From assembly GCF_022808695.1 (NCBI RefSeq), contig NZ_JAKZKW010000025.1, positions 1-61,467 of the forward strand: a stretch of 61,467 bases of DNA. Direction: 5' to 3'. Positions within the stretch are counted from its first letter, which is position 1; each line of letters begins with the position of its first letter. Source of the stretch: Fundidesulfovibrio soli. GTDB taxonomy: Bacteria > Desulfobacterota > Desulfovibrionia > Desulfovibrionales > Desulfovibrionaceae. Made by a program: the position numbers and the translations under genes. Below, in pieces: positions 27,669 through 36,223 of this stretch. Below the pieces are notes generated by a model that was not told where the DNA came from, made no database searches, and saw only the letters and a program-made list of their open reading frames with translations.

Positions 27669-28103
27669 ATGCCTTTCAAGACGAAGATTCTGTTCCTGTG
27701 CACGGGCAACTCCTGCCGCAGCCAGATGGCGGAGGGGTTCGCCCGGGCGCTGCGCTCCGGCGACATGGAGGCCTATTCGGCGGGGGTGGTCCGGCACGGA
27801 ATGAACCCGCTGGCCGTGAAGGCCATGGCCGAGGCCGGGGTGGACATCTCCGGCCAGAGCTCCAAGACCGTCGATGACCTGGCCACGAAAGAGTTCGACT
27901 GGATCATCACCCTCTGCGGCCACGCCAACGAGAACTGCCCGTACTTCCCCGGCAAGGCCCGGCGCATCCACGCGGGCTTCGACGACCCCCCGGCCCTGGC
28001 CAAGGCCGCCGCCACCGAGGAGGAAGCCCTGGCCCACTACCGGCGGGTGCGCGACGAGATCAAGGCCTTCGTGCAAGGGTTCGACATCAACGCGGCAGGC
28101 TAG
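27669..28103 (+). CDS. arsC: Arsenate reductase ArsC (thioredoxin-coupled, LMW-PTP type)
   Basis: A 144-residue enzyme that reduces As(V) to As(III) for export by ACR3. The active site CTGNSCRSQMAE holds the nucleophile Cys in the CX5R loop. The relay pair is in TLCGHANENCP, with the two Cys seven residues apart as in Staphylococcus ArsC (Cys82/Cys89). Regeneration is by thioredoxin. ATG 27669 follows AGAGG. The stop codon overlaps the convergent LysR gene by 4 bp. Confidence 0.96.
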   Translation: MPFKTKILFLCTGNSCRSQMAEGFARALRSGDMEAYSAGVVRHGMNPLAVKAMAEAGVDISGQSSKTVDDLATKEFDWIITLCGHANENCPYFPGKARRIHAGFDDPPALAKAAATEEEALAHYRRVRDEIKAFVQGFDINAAG

Positions 28104-29101
28104 CAGCAGCGCCCCTCCGACCCAGACCTTGGCCCCGGCTCATGCTCTGATTCCGGGGGGGCGAACAGGTTCTCCAAAATGGTGCGCGCCCCGCTCATGG
28201 AGTGAGCCTTGGCCCCCTCCATGAGCTTGGCGCGCACCATGTCCATGAACGCGGCCAGGGGCGGGGAGAGCCATTTGTCCTTGTGGCGCACCATGAGCAC
28301 GGCCGTCTCCAACTCCCCCTCGGCCCAGTCCAGCACGGCCAGCCGCCCGGCGGCCACGTCGCGGCGCACCGCCAGCTCCGGCAGGATGCTGACGCCCACC
28401 CCGTCCATCACGCACCCGCGCAAAGCCGCCGCGCTGGAGAAGGCCACCCCGGCGGCCGTCGCCACGCCCCTGTCTGAGAGCAGGCTCTCGAACATCTTCC
28501 GGTAGGAGCAGTCCGCCGTGGAGAGCACCAGGGTCTCGCCCTTGAGGTCGTCCGGGCCGATGGCCCCGCGCCCGGCCAGCCGGTGCCCGGGCGCGGCCAC
28601 CAGCACCAGGCGTTCGACCCCCAGCAGCTCAACCACAAGGTCGCCCCCGCGCACCGAATCCGCCATGAGAAAGGCCAGGTCCGTCACGCCCTGGCGCAGG
28701 TCCTTCTCCAGGCCCTCCAGGGTGCAGGCCGTGAAACCCAGGCGGACGTTGGGGAAACGTTCCCTGAAGGGCCGGATCACCCCGCCCATCCTGTACGCGC
28801 ACAAGGATTCGGGCACCCGCACCGTGAGCGCGCCCCGGGCCTCGGCCTCGCCGGAGACCCAGGCCCGGGCCTCGTCCTCCAGGTCGAGGATCTTGCGGGC
28901 GTAGTCCAGCAGGCGTTCGCCCGCCTCGGTCAGGGCCACGCGCCTGCCCAGGCGCTCGAACAGCTTGACCCCCAGGTCGGCCTCGATGGCCGCGATGCGC
29001 GCGGATACCGTGGACTGCGCGGCGTGCAGGGCCTCCCCCGCGCGGTTGAAGCTGAGCAGCCCGGCCACGGCCACGAACGTCCTCAAATCGCGAAGTTCCA
29101 T
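28100..29101 (-). CDS. LysR family transcriptional regulator
   Basis: A 333-residue regulator. The N-terminal helix-turn-helix is typical (MELRDLRTFVAVAGLLSFNRAGEALHAAQSTVSARIAAIEADLGVKLFER region); residues ~90-300 form the periplasmic-binding-like effector domain. The C-terminal tail is Cys/Glu-rich (ends EGRCC), longer than usual. It is divergent from the Cys-rich gene pair at 29249, with a perfect inverted repeat between them, so it probably controls that pair. The effector is unknown. Confidence 0.92.
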   Translation of the reverse strand: MELRDLRTFVAVAGLLSFNRAGEALHAAQSTVSARIAAIEADLGVKLFERLGRRVALTEAGERLLDYARKILDLEDEARAWVSGEAEARGALTVRVPESLCAYRMGGVIRPFRERFPNVRLGFTACTLEGLEKDLRQGVTDLAFLMADSVRGGDLVVELLGVERLVLVAAPGHRLAGRGAIGPDDLKGETLVLSTADCSYRKMFESLLSDRGVATAAGVAFSSAAALRGCVMDGVGVSILPELAVRRDVAAGRLAVLDWAEGELETAVLMVRHKDKWLSPPLAAFMDMVRAKLMEGAKAHSMSGARTILENLFAPPESEHEPGPRSGSEGRCC

Positions 29102-29168
29102 TTCAGCCCACTATTGTTCGGTGTTCCCGATCAGCCATATCAAATATAATCGTTAGAATTGATCGTTG

Positions 29169-29187
29169 ATAGCTTGTAAACAGCTAT
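29169..29187. promoter_or_regulatory. Inverted repeat, probable LysR binding site
   Basis: ATAGCT-N7-AGCTAT is a perfect dyad in the 147-bp divergent region between the LysR gene and the gene at 29249. It contains a T-N11-A core, the usual LysR-box geometry. The surrounding sequence is AT-rich, as expected for a divergent promoter. Confidence 0.5.
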
Positions 29188-29248
29188 TCAGATCAAACGG
29201 CGTTGTCAACCGGGCTGCGGCCCGGCCGCAAACACAAGGAGAACGAAG

Positions 29249-29707
29249 ATGGACAAGATTCAGGTGGAGCAAAGGACATACGAGCTGTTCCAGGGGGGAT
29301 TCCACTGCGCGGAATCCGTGCTCGCGGCGTTGCTCGAAGCCTCCGGGGCGGAGGCGGGCGAGTTCGCGACGAAGGCCGCCACGGCGTTCGGCGGCGGCAT
29401 GGGCCGCAGCAAGGAGGAGACGTGCGGCGCCATCACCGGTGGCATGTTGGCGCTGGGCGTGCTGCAGGGGCGCACCGGCCCCGGCCAGTGCTGGGACAAC
29501 ATCGCCGCCCGGGCCGCCGAATTCCGCGAGAAGGTGCGCGCCATCACCGGGCACACCAGATGCCGCGACGTGCTCGAAGCCCTCGGCCCCCAGGAGAACA
29601 TGGAGAAGTGCAAACGCCTGACGGCCAGCTCGGCGGGCATCCTGCACGAGCTGCTCGAAAAGCCCGGCCCGTGCATCCCGGCGGGCACATGCGGCTGCCG
29701 TCCCTAG
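29249..29707 (+). CDS. C-GCAxxG-C-C family protein
   Basis: A 152-residue redox-active-Cys protein of the C_GCAxxG_C_C family. Conserved cysteines lie in GGFHCAESV, ETCGAITGG, GQCWDN and TRCRDV, with a further Cys-rich tail (PCIPAGTCGCRP). Family members often sit beside molybdoenzyme or metal-related genes, and their exact role is not known. ATG 29249 follows AAGGAG. The next gene is 33 bp downstream, and LysR is divergent. Confidence 0.9.
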   Translation: MDKIQVEQRTYELFQGGFHCAESVLAALLEASGAEAGEFATKAATAFGGGMGRSKEETCGAITGGMLALGVLQGRTGPGQCWDNIAARAAEFREKVRAITGHTRCRDVLEALGPQENMEKCKRLTASSAGILHELLEKPGPCIPAGTCGCRP

Positions 29708-29740
29708 TCACAACGAAACCGGAAAACGGAGGAATACGCC

Positions 29741-30298
29741 ATGAGTTGCGAAAAGAACGCTGCTGCCGAGTGCGCGTCCGCCTGCGGGAACCAGTACGAA
29801 ACCGTGAACATCCGCAAGCCTGCCGGCGTCTGCCAGCTCTGCGAGGATTTCTCTCAGAGGCAGTCCGCCAAGCCCGTGGCCGTCATGTGCTGCGAGGGCT
29901 CGTGCCTGCGGGGCGAGATCGCGCGGCAGGCCTCGAACATCCTCTGCCATTCGCTCCTGCCGGAGCGGACCGTGCGCGTCTGCCTGGGCGGGGCGTTCAC
30001 CAAGAACACGGGCCAGCGCGCCCTGGTGCGCAACGCCCCCCTGGTGGTCGCCATGGAGGGCTGCTTCCTGAAGTGCGCCACGCGGATGATGCAGGGCGTG
30101 CTGGAGGGGCTGGAGCCCGACGTGATCATCGCGGATTCGCTCATCGACTTCGACAGGAACCTCTTCAGCGCCGACGAGATGCCCGAGGTCGAGATCATGG
30201 GCCATGCCCTCAGCATCGCCGAGCGGATGGCCGCGAAGCTGGGCGGGCTCCGTCCGGCCGCCGCGCCCGCCGAGTCCGGCTGCGCCTGCACGGGCTAG
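29741..30298 (+). CDS. Putative zinc/metal-binding protein (DGC-like)
   Basis: A 185-residue cytoplasmic protein with many Cys: an N-terminal CEKNAAAECASACG, CQLCEDF, VMCCEGSCLRGEIARQA, and MEGCFLKCATRMM, which resembles the DGCxxxC motif of the DGC family and of the smaller protein at 25010. A C-terminal ESGCACTG adds two more. Soft-metal binding is likely; the target is unknown. It follows the C-GCAxxG-C-C gene in the same orientation and is closed by the terminator at 30328. Confidence 0.75.
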   Translation: MSCEKNAAAECASACGNQYETVNIRKPAGVCQLCEDFSQRQSAKPVAVMCCEGSCLRGEIARQASNILCHSLLPERTVRVCLGGAFTKNTGQRALVRNAPLVVAMEGCFLKCATRMMQGVLEGLEPDVIIADSLIDFDRNLFSADEMPEVEIMGHALSIAERMAAKLGGLRPAAAPAESGCACTG

Positions 30299-30327
30299 CC
30301 GCCACTGGCGGCTGGCCCCCGGTAAGG

Positions 30328-30356
30328 AGTGAGGCCCCTGACGGGGCCTCACTTTT
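30328..30356 (+). terminator. Intrinsic terminator after the Cys-rich pair
   Basis: An 11-bp perfect stem (AGTGAGGCCCC with GGGGCCTCACT), a 4-nt loop and a following TTTT. It lies 30 bp after the plus-strand stop and also separates this unit from the convergent molybdoenzyme gene. Confidence 0.9.
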
Positions 30357-30364
30357 CATGTCGA

Positions 30365-33300
30365 TTACGCCTTCACGAGTTTCACCGACGATTGGTAGAA
30401 CACCGCGCTCGCTCCGATCTTGTCCACCAGTCCGGTGTTCTTCAGCACCGGGTCCAGGCGCATGGCCGCGTTGGCGTGGATGCCCGTGCCGCGCCTGGCG
30501 TCAGGGACGATCTTCTTGCCGTCGATCTCCCACGCGCCTGCCCCTTGAGCCCAGTGGCCATGCCCAAGCGAGAAGCTGACGACTCCGGGCCGGAGCCCTT
30601 CCAGCACCTTCACCTTGCCCACCACCGGCTTCTTGCCGAGCGGCCCGAGATCCCAGACGCCCTCGGGGTTGGAGGCGGAGAGCACCTTGACCGCGTCGCC
30701 GTCCTTGAGGCCCAGCCTGGCCGCGTCGGCCGCCGAAACCTCCACGAAGTTCTCGGGATACGGGGCCTGGAGCCAGTAGTTGCCCGAGGTGCGGGATTTC
30801 GTCTGCGTCACGGCCTTGTAGGTGATGAGCGTCAGGTCGTAGCCTTCCCTGGTGTCGGGCAGGGGATTGCCCGCCACGTCCAGGGGGCCGGGCACGAACC
30901 CCGCGAAGGGCAGGTAGGGCTTCCCGGTGATGGAGTCCTTGGCCTTGTAGAGGTTATCGAAGTAGATGCCCACCATCTTGCCGTATTTGTTGGTCAGCTG
31001 CCCGTCCTTATATGCCTGGGCGTATTCCTGGAAGCGCCCGCCCTTGTTCAGGATGGTCACCACGCTGGGCCACAGCTCGGGGCCGGCCAGCGCCTCCCAG
31101 CGCTTGGCGTCGAACACGGAGGGCGGCAGGTGCGCGCGGGCCTTGAGGAAGATGTCCATGTCCTCCCTGGTGGCCGGGGGCAGCTTCTCCGTCCCGTCCG
31201 CCTTGTCGCCGAAGGCCAGGTTGGCGACCATGCGCAGGTACATGTCGTCCTGGTGCTTGAAGTGCAGGCCCTTGCCGAAGGCGTCCTCGCCGAACCCGGC
31301 GAGTTTGAGCTTCTCGGCCAGGCCGAGCAGCATGGCCTCCAGGCTGATGGGCATCTGCTGGCCGTAGACCGTGCAGGTCTCGGTCATGGGTTTGGCCGCG
31401 GGCTGGCGGAACGCGCCCACCTTGGGGGCCATGGACGGATGCGAGCCCACGAACTCCCAGCGCTCCAGGTAAGTCAGGTCCGGGAAGACGTAGTCGGCGA
31501 ACACGCTGGTCTCGCCCACGGTGATGTCCGAGGTGATGAACAGCGGAATCTTCTTCGGGTCCGCCAGGATGGCCGCCAGGGCGTGCCCGGCCGGGAGCGA
31601 ATACACGGGCGTGCCCATGTAGAGCATCAGGCATTTGAGCGGATACGGGTACATTTCGCCCGCGCTGGGGATGACCTCCTGGTAGATGTCCGAGGCGAAG
31701 GGGTACCACACCCGCTTGGCCGGGTAGCCAGTGAACAACGAAGACTTTTCGTAGCTCGTCTGGTGGCGGATGATGGAGATGCCCCAGCCCCTCATCTTGG
31801 CCGGATGCTTCGTGAGGTTGAAGGGCTTTCCCTCGCGCTCGCCGTCGTGGTTGAAGGTGGTGGCCTTGGCCAGGCCGCCCATCCAGTCGTGGTTGCCGAT
31901 CAGCACGTTCACCAGCATCCAGGAGACCACGTTGGAGAACCCGGCCGTATGCTGTGAGACGCCCCGGTGCAGGTCGCACACCGCCCGCTTGCCGTGGGAG
32001 GTGAACTCCTCCGCGATGGCGGCCACATCCGCGGACTCCACCCCGGCCAGCTTGCACCACTCGTCGAAGCTCTTGGAGGCGGCCTCGTCGGCGTAGATCT
32101 GGAGCGCGGTCTTCACCTTGATCCCGTTCAGCTCGCCGGAGAAGAACACCTGCCCCTCGGCGACGGCCTTGTCGTCGTTGGGGTCGAAGGGCACGGGCTC
32201 ACCCTTGTCGTTGACCGCGATGAACGGGTCGAAGCTCCACTCGGACTTCCCGTCCTTGGTGGGGCGCTTCTGGACCTCCATGCCCAGGTCCGAGCCGCGC
32301 AGGAACACCGTGGGCTTGCCCTCGGGGGAGAGCTTCACCAGCCAGCAGGCCTGGGTCCAGGTGGGCTCCTTGTCGGCCTTGGCGGCGGCCTGGTTGGCGT
32401 TGGCCAGGTATCTGGCGTCGAAGCGCTTGTTCTCGATGATCCAGCGGATCATGGCCTGGGCCAGCGCGCCGATGCCCTCGGGCCGCACAGGCAGCCACTT
32501 CCAGGCCCGGGCGGCGGTCTTGGAGCAGCGCGGGTCGGCCACGGCGATCTTCACGCCGTCCGCCGTGAGCTGGCTGATCTTGCTGGCGCGCAGCGGCGGG
32601 CCGTAGTTGGCCTCGAAGGGGTTCGCGCCCACGAAGAAGATGAACCGGGCATTGCCGGTGTCCGCCTGCCAGTAGAACTTGGAGCCGTCGGTGAACCTGC
32701 CCTCCACGAACTGGTCGGACATGGCCTTGCAGGAGAAGTACAGCGAGCCCTGGCACACGGTGGTGTGGCCGTGGTAGTTGTAGGAGCCTCCCGAAAAATC
32801 CGTGAAGCGGCGGATGAGCTCGCTGCGCCCGCCCTTGAGGCGGCCCCAGTTCAGGCAGAACTGGTTGTTCTTGAGCCCGAAGTCGGGGTGGTCCGGGTCG
32901 ATGAGGTACTTGAGGTTGTCCGCGTGCTTGGCCTTGAACTCCTCGAGGGTCATCTTCTTGTTGGAGACCTCGGCGGCGTCCTTCATCAGGGCGTCGGAGA
33001 CCTTGGGGTCGCGGCAGACCAGGATGTCCTTGAGGCCGTCCACTTTGCCCTCGCCGAAGAGGTCTCCGCCGTCCACGATTTCACTGACGGCCTGCTCGAA
33101 GGGTATGGCCTTCCACCTGTTCTCGCCGCGCTTTCCGGCCCGCTTGAGCACCTTCACGATGCGGTAGGGGTCGTACAGGGTCTGGATGCCCGCGTAGCCC
33201 TTGGGGCACAGGGGGGCGTCCATGAGCGCGGCCTCGGCAAGCGAGGTCTTGTAGGGGAGCTGCGGGGTCAGGGTCCAGGGCGAGAGCGGGCTGCCGTCGA

Positions 33301-33511
33301 TCTTGACCACGTTGCCGTTCTCGATCTTCACCTTGATGCCGCACTGGGTGTTGCACTGCTGGCAGGCCGAAAAGATCATGCCTTCCGGTTTGTAGCCCTG
33401 GTAGGGCGTCTGGAGGGGCGCGGCCGCTCCGGCCGGCTGGGCCAGCCCCTCGCCCGCGGCCAGGGCGCAACCGAGCAGCGCGGAGGATTTCAGGAAATCT
33501 CTGCGATCCAT
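30365..33511 (-). CDS. Tat-exported molybdopterin oxidoreductase, TtrA/PsrA-like catalytic subunit
   Basis: A 1048-residue catalytic subunit of the DMSO reductase superfamily. The Tat leader is MDRRDFLKSSALLG. An N-terminal [4Fe-4S] motif CQQCNTQCGIKV ... PLCPKG is followed by the molybdopterin domains, and TTVCQGSLYFSCKA probably carries the Mo-ligating Cys. The length matches tetrathionate reductase TtrA (~1020) better than arsenate reductase ArrA (~850). It is the last gene of an operon arsR, FeS subunit, NrfD subunit, catalytic subunit. Substrates to consider are tetrathionate, polysulfide or another sulfur oxyanion, or arsenic oxyanions, given the ArsR gene at the head. The family is sure; the substrate is not. 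ATG 33511 follows GAGGAGG. Confidence 0.88.
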   Translation of the reverse strand: MDRRDFLKSSALLGCALAAGEGLAQPAGAAAPLQTPYQGYKPEGMIFSACQQCNTQCGIKVKIENGNVVKIDGSPLSPWTLTPQLPYKTSLAEAALMDAPLCPKGYAGIQTLYDPYRIVKVLKRAGKRGENRWKAIPFEQAVSEIVDGGDLFGEGKVDGLKDILVCRDPKVSDALMKDAAEVSNKKMTLEEFKAKHADNLKYLIDPDHPDFGLKNNQFCLNWGRLKGGRSELIRRFTDFSGGSYNYHGHTTVCQGSLYFSCKAMSDQFVEGRFTDGSKFYWQADTGNARFIFFVGANPFEANYGPPLRASKISQLTADGVKIAVADPRCSKTAARAWKWLPVRPEGIGALAQAMIRWIIENKRFDARYLANANQAAAKADKEPTWTQACWLVKLSPEGKPTVFLRGSDLGMEVQKRPTKDGKSEWSFDPFIAVNDKGEPVPFDPNDDKAVAEGQVFFSGELNGIKVKTALQIYADEAASKSFDEWCKLAGVESADVAAIAEEFTSHGKRAVCDLHRGVSQHTAGFSNVVSWMLVNVLIGNHDWMGGLAKATTFNHDGEREGKPFNLTKHPAKMRGWGISIIRHQTSYEKSSLFTGYPAKRVWYPFASDIYQEVIPSAGEMYPYPLKCLMLYMGTPVYSLPAGHALAAILADPKKIPLFITSDITVGETSVFADYVFPDLTYLERWEFVGSHPSMAPKVGAFRQPAAKPMTETCTVYGQQMPISLEAMLLGLAEKLKLAGFGEDAFGKGLHFKHQDDMYLRMVANLAFGDKADGTEKLPPATREDMDIFLKARAHLPPSVFDAKRWEALAGPELWPSVVTILNKGGRFQEYAQAYKDGQLTNKYGKMVGIYFDNLYKAKDSITGKPYLPFAGFVPGPLDVAGNPLPDTREGYDLTLITYKAVTQTKSRTSGNYWLQAPYPENFVEVSAADAARLGLKDGDAVKVLSASNPEGVWDLGPLGKKPVVGKVKVLEGLRPGVVSFSLGHGHWAQGAGAWEIDGKKIVPDARRGTGIHANAAMRLDPVLKNTGLVDKIGASAVFYQSSVKLVKA

Positions 33512-33523
33512 ATGCTTGCCTCC

Positions 33524-34654
33524 TCAACTGGCCTTGGTGGTTTGCGGGCCGCTGCCGTAAAGCCCCGGGAAGAACCGGGGCCCCATGAGGAACCCGAACA
33601 GCGCCAGTCCGCTCACTCCAGCGGCCATGCTCCATTCGGCCAGGCTCGGCAGGTACGAAAGCATCAGGCGCGGATGCTGCCAGGCGGTATCCAGGCCGGG
33701 CAGCATGGGCACGCTCTGGGCCGGGACCACGAAGGCCCAGCGCGCTCCGGCGAACCCGACCAGGATCAGGAGGCATGCCCAGGCCGCCAGGCCGGGGTTG
33801 TCCTCGGTCTGGGGCAGCAGGAACAGCGGCAGGGCCATGCCGGCGAACACGTGCAGGCCCCAGAAGGCCCAGGCCCCGGGCCCGGCGGAGAGGTTGCGCA
33901 TGGCGGCGAGGGTCTCGACGCGCCCGCCCTGCCAGCCGATCCAGAGCCAAAGCCCCTCGAGCACAACGAACGCCACCAGAAGCAGCTGCACGACGCAGCC
34001 GAGCCGTATGACTCCCTCCCGGTTCGTCATGCTCCACCAGGCCAGGGCGGTGACCAGCGCGCCGCCGCACAGCAGCGCGGCGCAGACGAACAGGAGCGGA
34101 ACGACGGGGCCGCTCCACAGGCCGTGGCCGGTGAGCACCGAGAAGAAGAAGCCGTTGGTGAAGTAGAAGCACAGCCCCACGGGGATGGACACCCAGCTCC
34201 AGAAGGCCACCAGGCCGTCGTCGCGTTTGGCGAAGGCCCAGGCCTTCATGAATGAGACGAAGAGCACCGCCGAGAAGAAGAGGAACATCCACCACATGGG
34301 GGATGTCAGGCTCGGCGAGAGCAGGAAATTGAACATGCGTTCGAAGCGGCCCAGGTCCGAGGCGATGGCGATGCCCGCGCAGACCTCGGCCACGAGGGCG
34401 GCGTAGGTGGCCAGGCCGCCCAGGGGCTTGAGCTCCCTCACGCCGAACATCTGGGTCAGGGCCGAGACCAGGAGCCCGCCCGCCGAAAAGCCCACGAACA
34501 GCAGGTACATCACCACGCCCATGCCCCAGGGCACGTACGAGCCCAGGTGCGTCCCGCCGGTGCGGTGGATGAAGACGTCCACCACGGAGTAGGCCAGGGC
34601 GGCCAGGCCGATGAAACTCAGGTACAGAAGAGGCTTGTTGACGCGTGCATTCAT
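33524..34654 (-). CDS. NrfD/PsrC/TtrC-like quinone-interacting membrane subunit
   Basis: A 376-residue membrane protein with about nine to ten segments, of the polysulfide reductase NrfD family. Typical stretches are VPWGMGVVMYLLFVGFSAGGLLVSAL and PTSPMWWMFLFFSAVLF-like. It should anchor the exported FeS and molybdenum subunits and exchange electrons with menaquinol. ATG 34654 follows AGGAGG. It lies between the FeS gene (10-bp gap) and the catalytic gene (12-bp gap). Confidence 0.92.
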   Translation of the reverse strand: MNARVNKPLLYLSFIGLAALAYSVVDVFIHRTGGTHLGSYVPWGMGVVMYLLFVGFSAGGLLVSALTQMFGVRELKPLGGLATYAALVAEVCAGIAIASDLGRFERMFNFLLSPSLTSPMWWMFLFFSAVLFVSFMKAWAFAKRDDGLVAFWSWVSIPVGLCFYFTNGFFFSVLTGHGLWSGPVVPLLFVCAALLCGGALVTALAWWSMTNREGVIRLGCVVQLLLVAFVVLEGLWLWIGWQGGRVETLAAMRNLSAGPGAWAFWGLHVFAGMALPLFLLPQTEDNPGLAAWACLLILVGFAGARWAFVVPAQSVPMLPGLDTAWQHPRLMLSYLPSLAEWSMAAGVSGLALFGFLMGPRFFPGLYGSGPQTTKAS

Positions 34655-34664
34655 GGTGAGCCTC

Positions 34665-35423
34665 CTATCCCAGGTAGAATACGGCCGGGCGGGTGCCCAG
34701 TTCCGGCTTGAGCGTGTAGGCGCGGGCCGAGCCGATGAGCCCGCTCACCAGGGCGGCGGGATCGGTGCGGTCGCCGAAGTAGGTGGCGCGGCCGACGCAG
34801 CTGGTCACGCAGGAGGGCAGCTGTCCCACCTCCAGCCTGTGCAGGCAGAAGTGGCACTTGCGCGCGTTGCCCACGGGCGAGCCCTTGCCGCGCTCGCCCC
34901 ACGGCTGGCCGTACTCGGGGGCGTTCTGTTTCTCATAGGCGCGGGCGGCGTAGCGGCCCTGGACGAGGCCCGGCTCCTCGGCGGTCCGGGTGGTGTAGAA
35001 GCCCCCGAAGTCCGAGCAACGGGCTCCGTAAGGGCATGCGGCGAGGCAGTAGCGGCAGCCGATGCAGCGGTTGTAGTCGATGACGGTCACGCCCTGGGCG
35101 TTCTTCCAGGTGGCCGTGACCGGGCAGACGGAGACGCAGGGGGGATTCTCGCACTGCATGCAGGGGCGCGGCAGGAAGCGGCGTCCGACGTTGGGGTAGG
35201 TCCCGGTTTCCTGCTCGATCACGGGGCGGTAGATCACGCCTGGCCCGAGGCGGTTCTCTGAGGCGCAGGCCACGGCGCAGGCATGGCAGCCGATGCACTT
35301 CGCCTGGTCGATGACCATGGCCCATTTCACCTGACTTTGATCCTTGGCCAGCGCCCGCTTGAGTTCGCGGTACATCCTGATCAAGGGGTCTTCAGTGGGC
35401 AGACTCCCGCTCATGACCTTCAC
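34665..35423 (-). CDS. Four-cluster ferredoxin subunit (TtrB/NrfC-like)
   Basis: A ~252-residue electron-transfer subunit with four [4Fe-4S] motifs: [37 protein letters not shown] and [20 protein letters not shown]. It links the NrfD membrane subunit to the molybdoenzyme. No Tat leader is visible, so it may be exported together with the catalytic subunit. The GTG start at 35423 overlaps the arsR stop (GTGA), indicating translational coupling; an ATG at 35414 is the alternative. Confidence 0.92.
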   Translation of the reverse strand: MKVMSGSLPTEDPLIRMYRELKRALAKDQSQVKWAMVIDQAKCIGCHACAVACASENRLGPGVIYRPVIEQETGTYPNVGRRFLPRPCMQCENPPCVSVCPVTATWKNAQGVTVIDYNRCIGCRYCLAACPYGARCSDFGGFYTTRTAEEPGLVQGRYAARAYEKQNAPEYGQPWGERGKGSPVGNARKCHFCLHRLEVGQLPSCVTSCVGRATYFGDRTDPAALVSGLIGSARAYTLKPELGTRPAVFYLG

Positions 35424-35782
35424 CCCCGTTTTGGTGGTTGCTCACAGTTCCTCTCCGGGCTGCAACGGTATTTCCCCAAGGCCGCGAGGTCCTCGCGCGC
35501 CTGATCCGAATCCGCCAGGTGCTTGCCGAGCGCCGCCAGAATGACGCGGGCGAAGGGCAGCGCATCATCCGAGAGGCGGTAGTACGCCCAGGTCTTGCAC
35601 CTGCGGCCGGTGATGATGTTTGCATGCTTCAGAAGCGCCAGATGGCGGGAAACGGTGGATTGGGGCATCCCGAGGGCGTGGGTCAGGTCGCACACGCACA
35701 ATTCACCATCGAAGAGCAGATGGACTATGCGCAGGCGCGTCTCGTCTCCCAACGCTTTGAACAACTGGGAAATGGATTTCAT
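35420..35782 (-). CDS. arsR: ArsR family repressor heading the molybdoenzyme operon
   Basis: A 120-residue repressor close to E. coli ArsR in key places: [31 protein letters not shown], with the As(III)-binding CVC in the metal helix, and wing [13 protein letters not shown]. Two more Cys are in the C-terminal YRCSPERNC. It is the first gene of the FeS-NrfD-molybdoenzyme operon and is coupled to the FeS gene by a 4-bp overlap. A perfect 8-6-8 inverted repeat lies 10 bp upstream of the ATG. I see no good ribosome site, and a promoter may sit so close that the mRNA is leaderless. Arsenite is the natural ligand to expect; sulfur-species sensing cannot be excluded. Confidence 0.93.
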   Translation of the reverse strand: MKSISQLFKALGDETRLRIVHLLFDGELCVCDLTHALGMPQSTVSRHLALLKHANIITGRRCKTWAYYRLSDDALPFARVILAALGKHLADSDQAREDLAALGKYRCSPERNCEQPPKRG

Positions 35783-35792
35783 GGTTCATTCT

Positions 35793-35814
35793 TTAATCCG
35801 AATATCCGGATTAA
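35793..35814 (-). promoter_or_regulatory. ArsR operator and possible promoter
   Basis: TTAATCCG-N6-CGGATTAA is a perfect dyad, similar to ArsR sites built around CGAATAT..CG. On the minus strand TTGCCT and TTAAAG are separated by 17 bp with most of the dyad as the spacer, so bound ArsR would sit on the promoter. The promoter elements are weak matches. Confidence 0.65.
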
Positions 35815-36223
35815 GGCAAGGAGAAGTATCACGTTCTGCAGCGCTTACGTGTGGTTTCAGGCGGGGGCGGCCGGCTCTGCCCGGCGCGGGAGGCGAACCC
35901 GGGGTTGCCAACGGCGCTTCTACCGCCGAGGCGATGTTCCGAATTGCCGCCGGACCCAGTATGAGCGCGCCTGGAATCGGAAGCCGCCCGCCAGGCCAGT
36001 GGCTTTCATCATGCCATGCCGTCGCTGTGACGTGGCCTGAGGCACAGGGCTGGACCCTCTCAGGATGCGGCCAGGCAGGGCGGTTGCGCGGGGCAATACC
36101 GTGATCGCAGACAACGTTACGCGGGCGCCGGTGCGGCGCAATGCGGCGAGCCGCACGCGGCAACCGCACCGGACCCTTGTCTGTCCATCTGGAGCGCAAA
36201 CCTCCCTGCCTGGCATGTCACGG
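35815..36223. other. Intergenic region with a GC-rich inverted repeat
   Basis: About 410 bp between the AOR stop and the arsR operator, with no credible gene. CCGGTGCGG (36128-36136) and CCGCACCGG (36164-36172) form a perfect 9-bp dyad with a 27-nt loop, 51 bp after the AOR stop. It may end or stabilise the AOR mRNA, though no T run follows. Confidence 0.45.

Noticed and set aside
30365-33511. Respiratory arsenate reductase ArrA as a firm call
   Set aside because: The neighbourhood and ArsR suggest arsenic, but the length and subunit set fit TtrABC better, and I cannot align diagnostic residues without a search.
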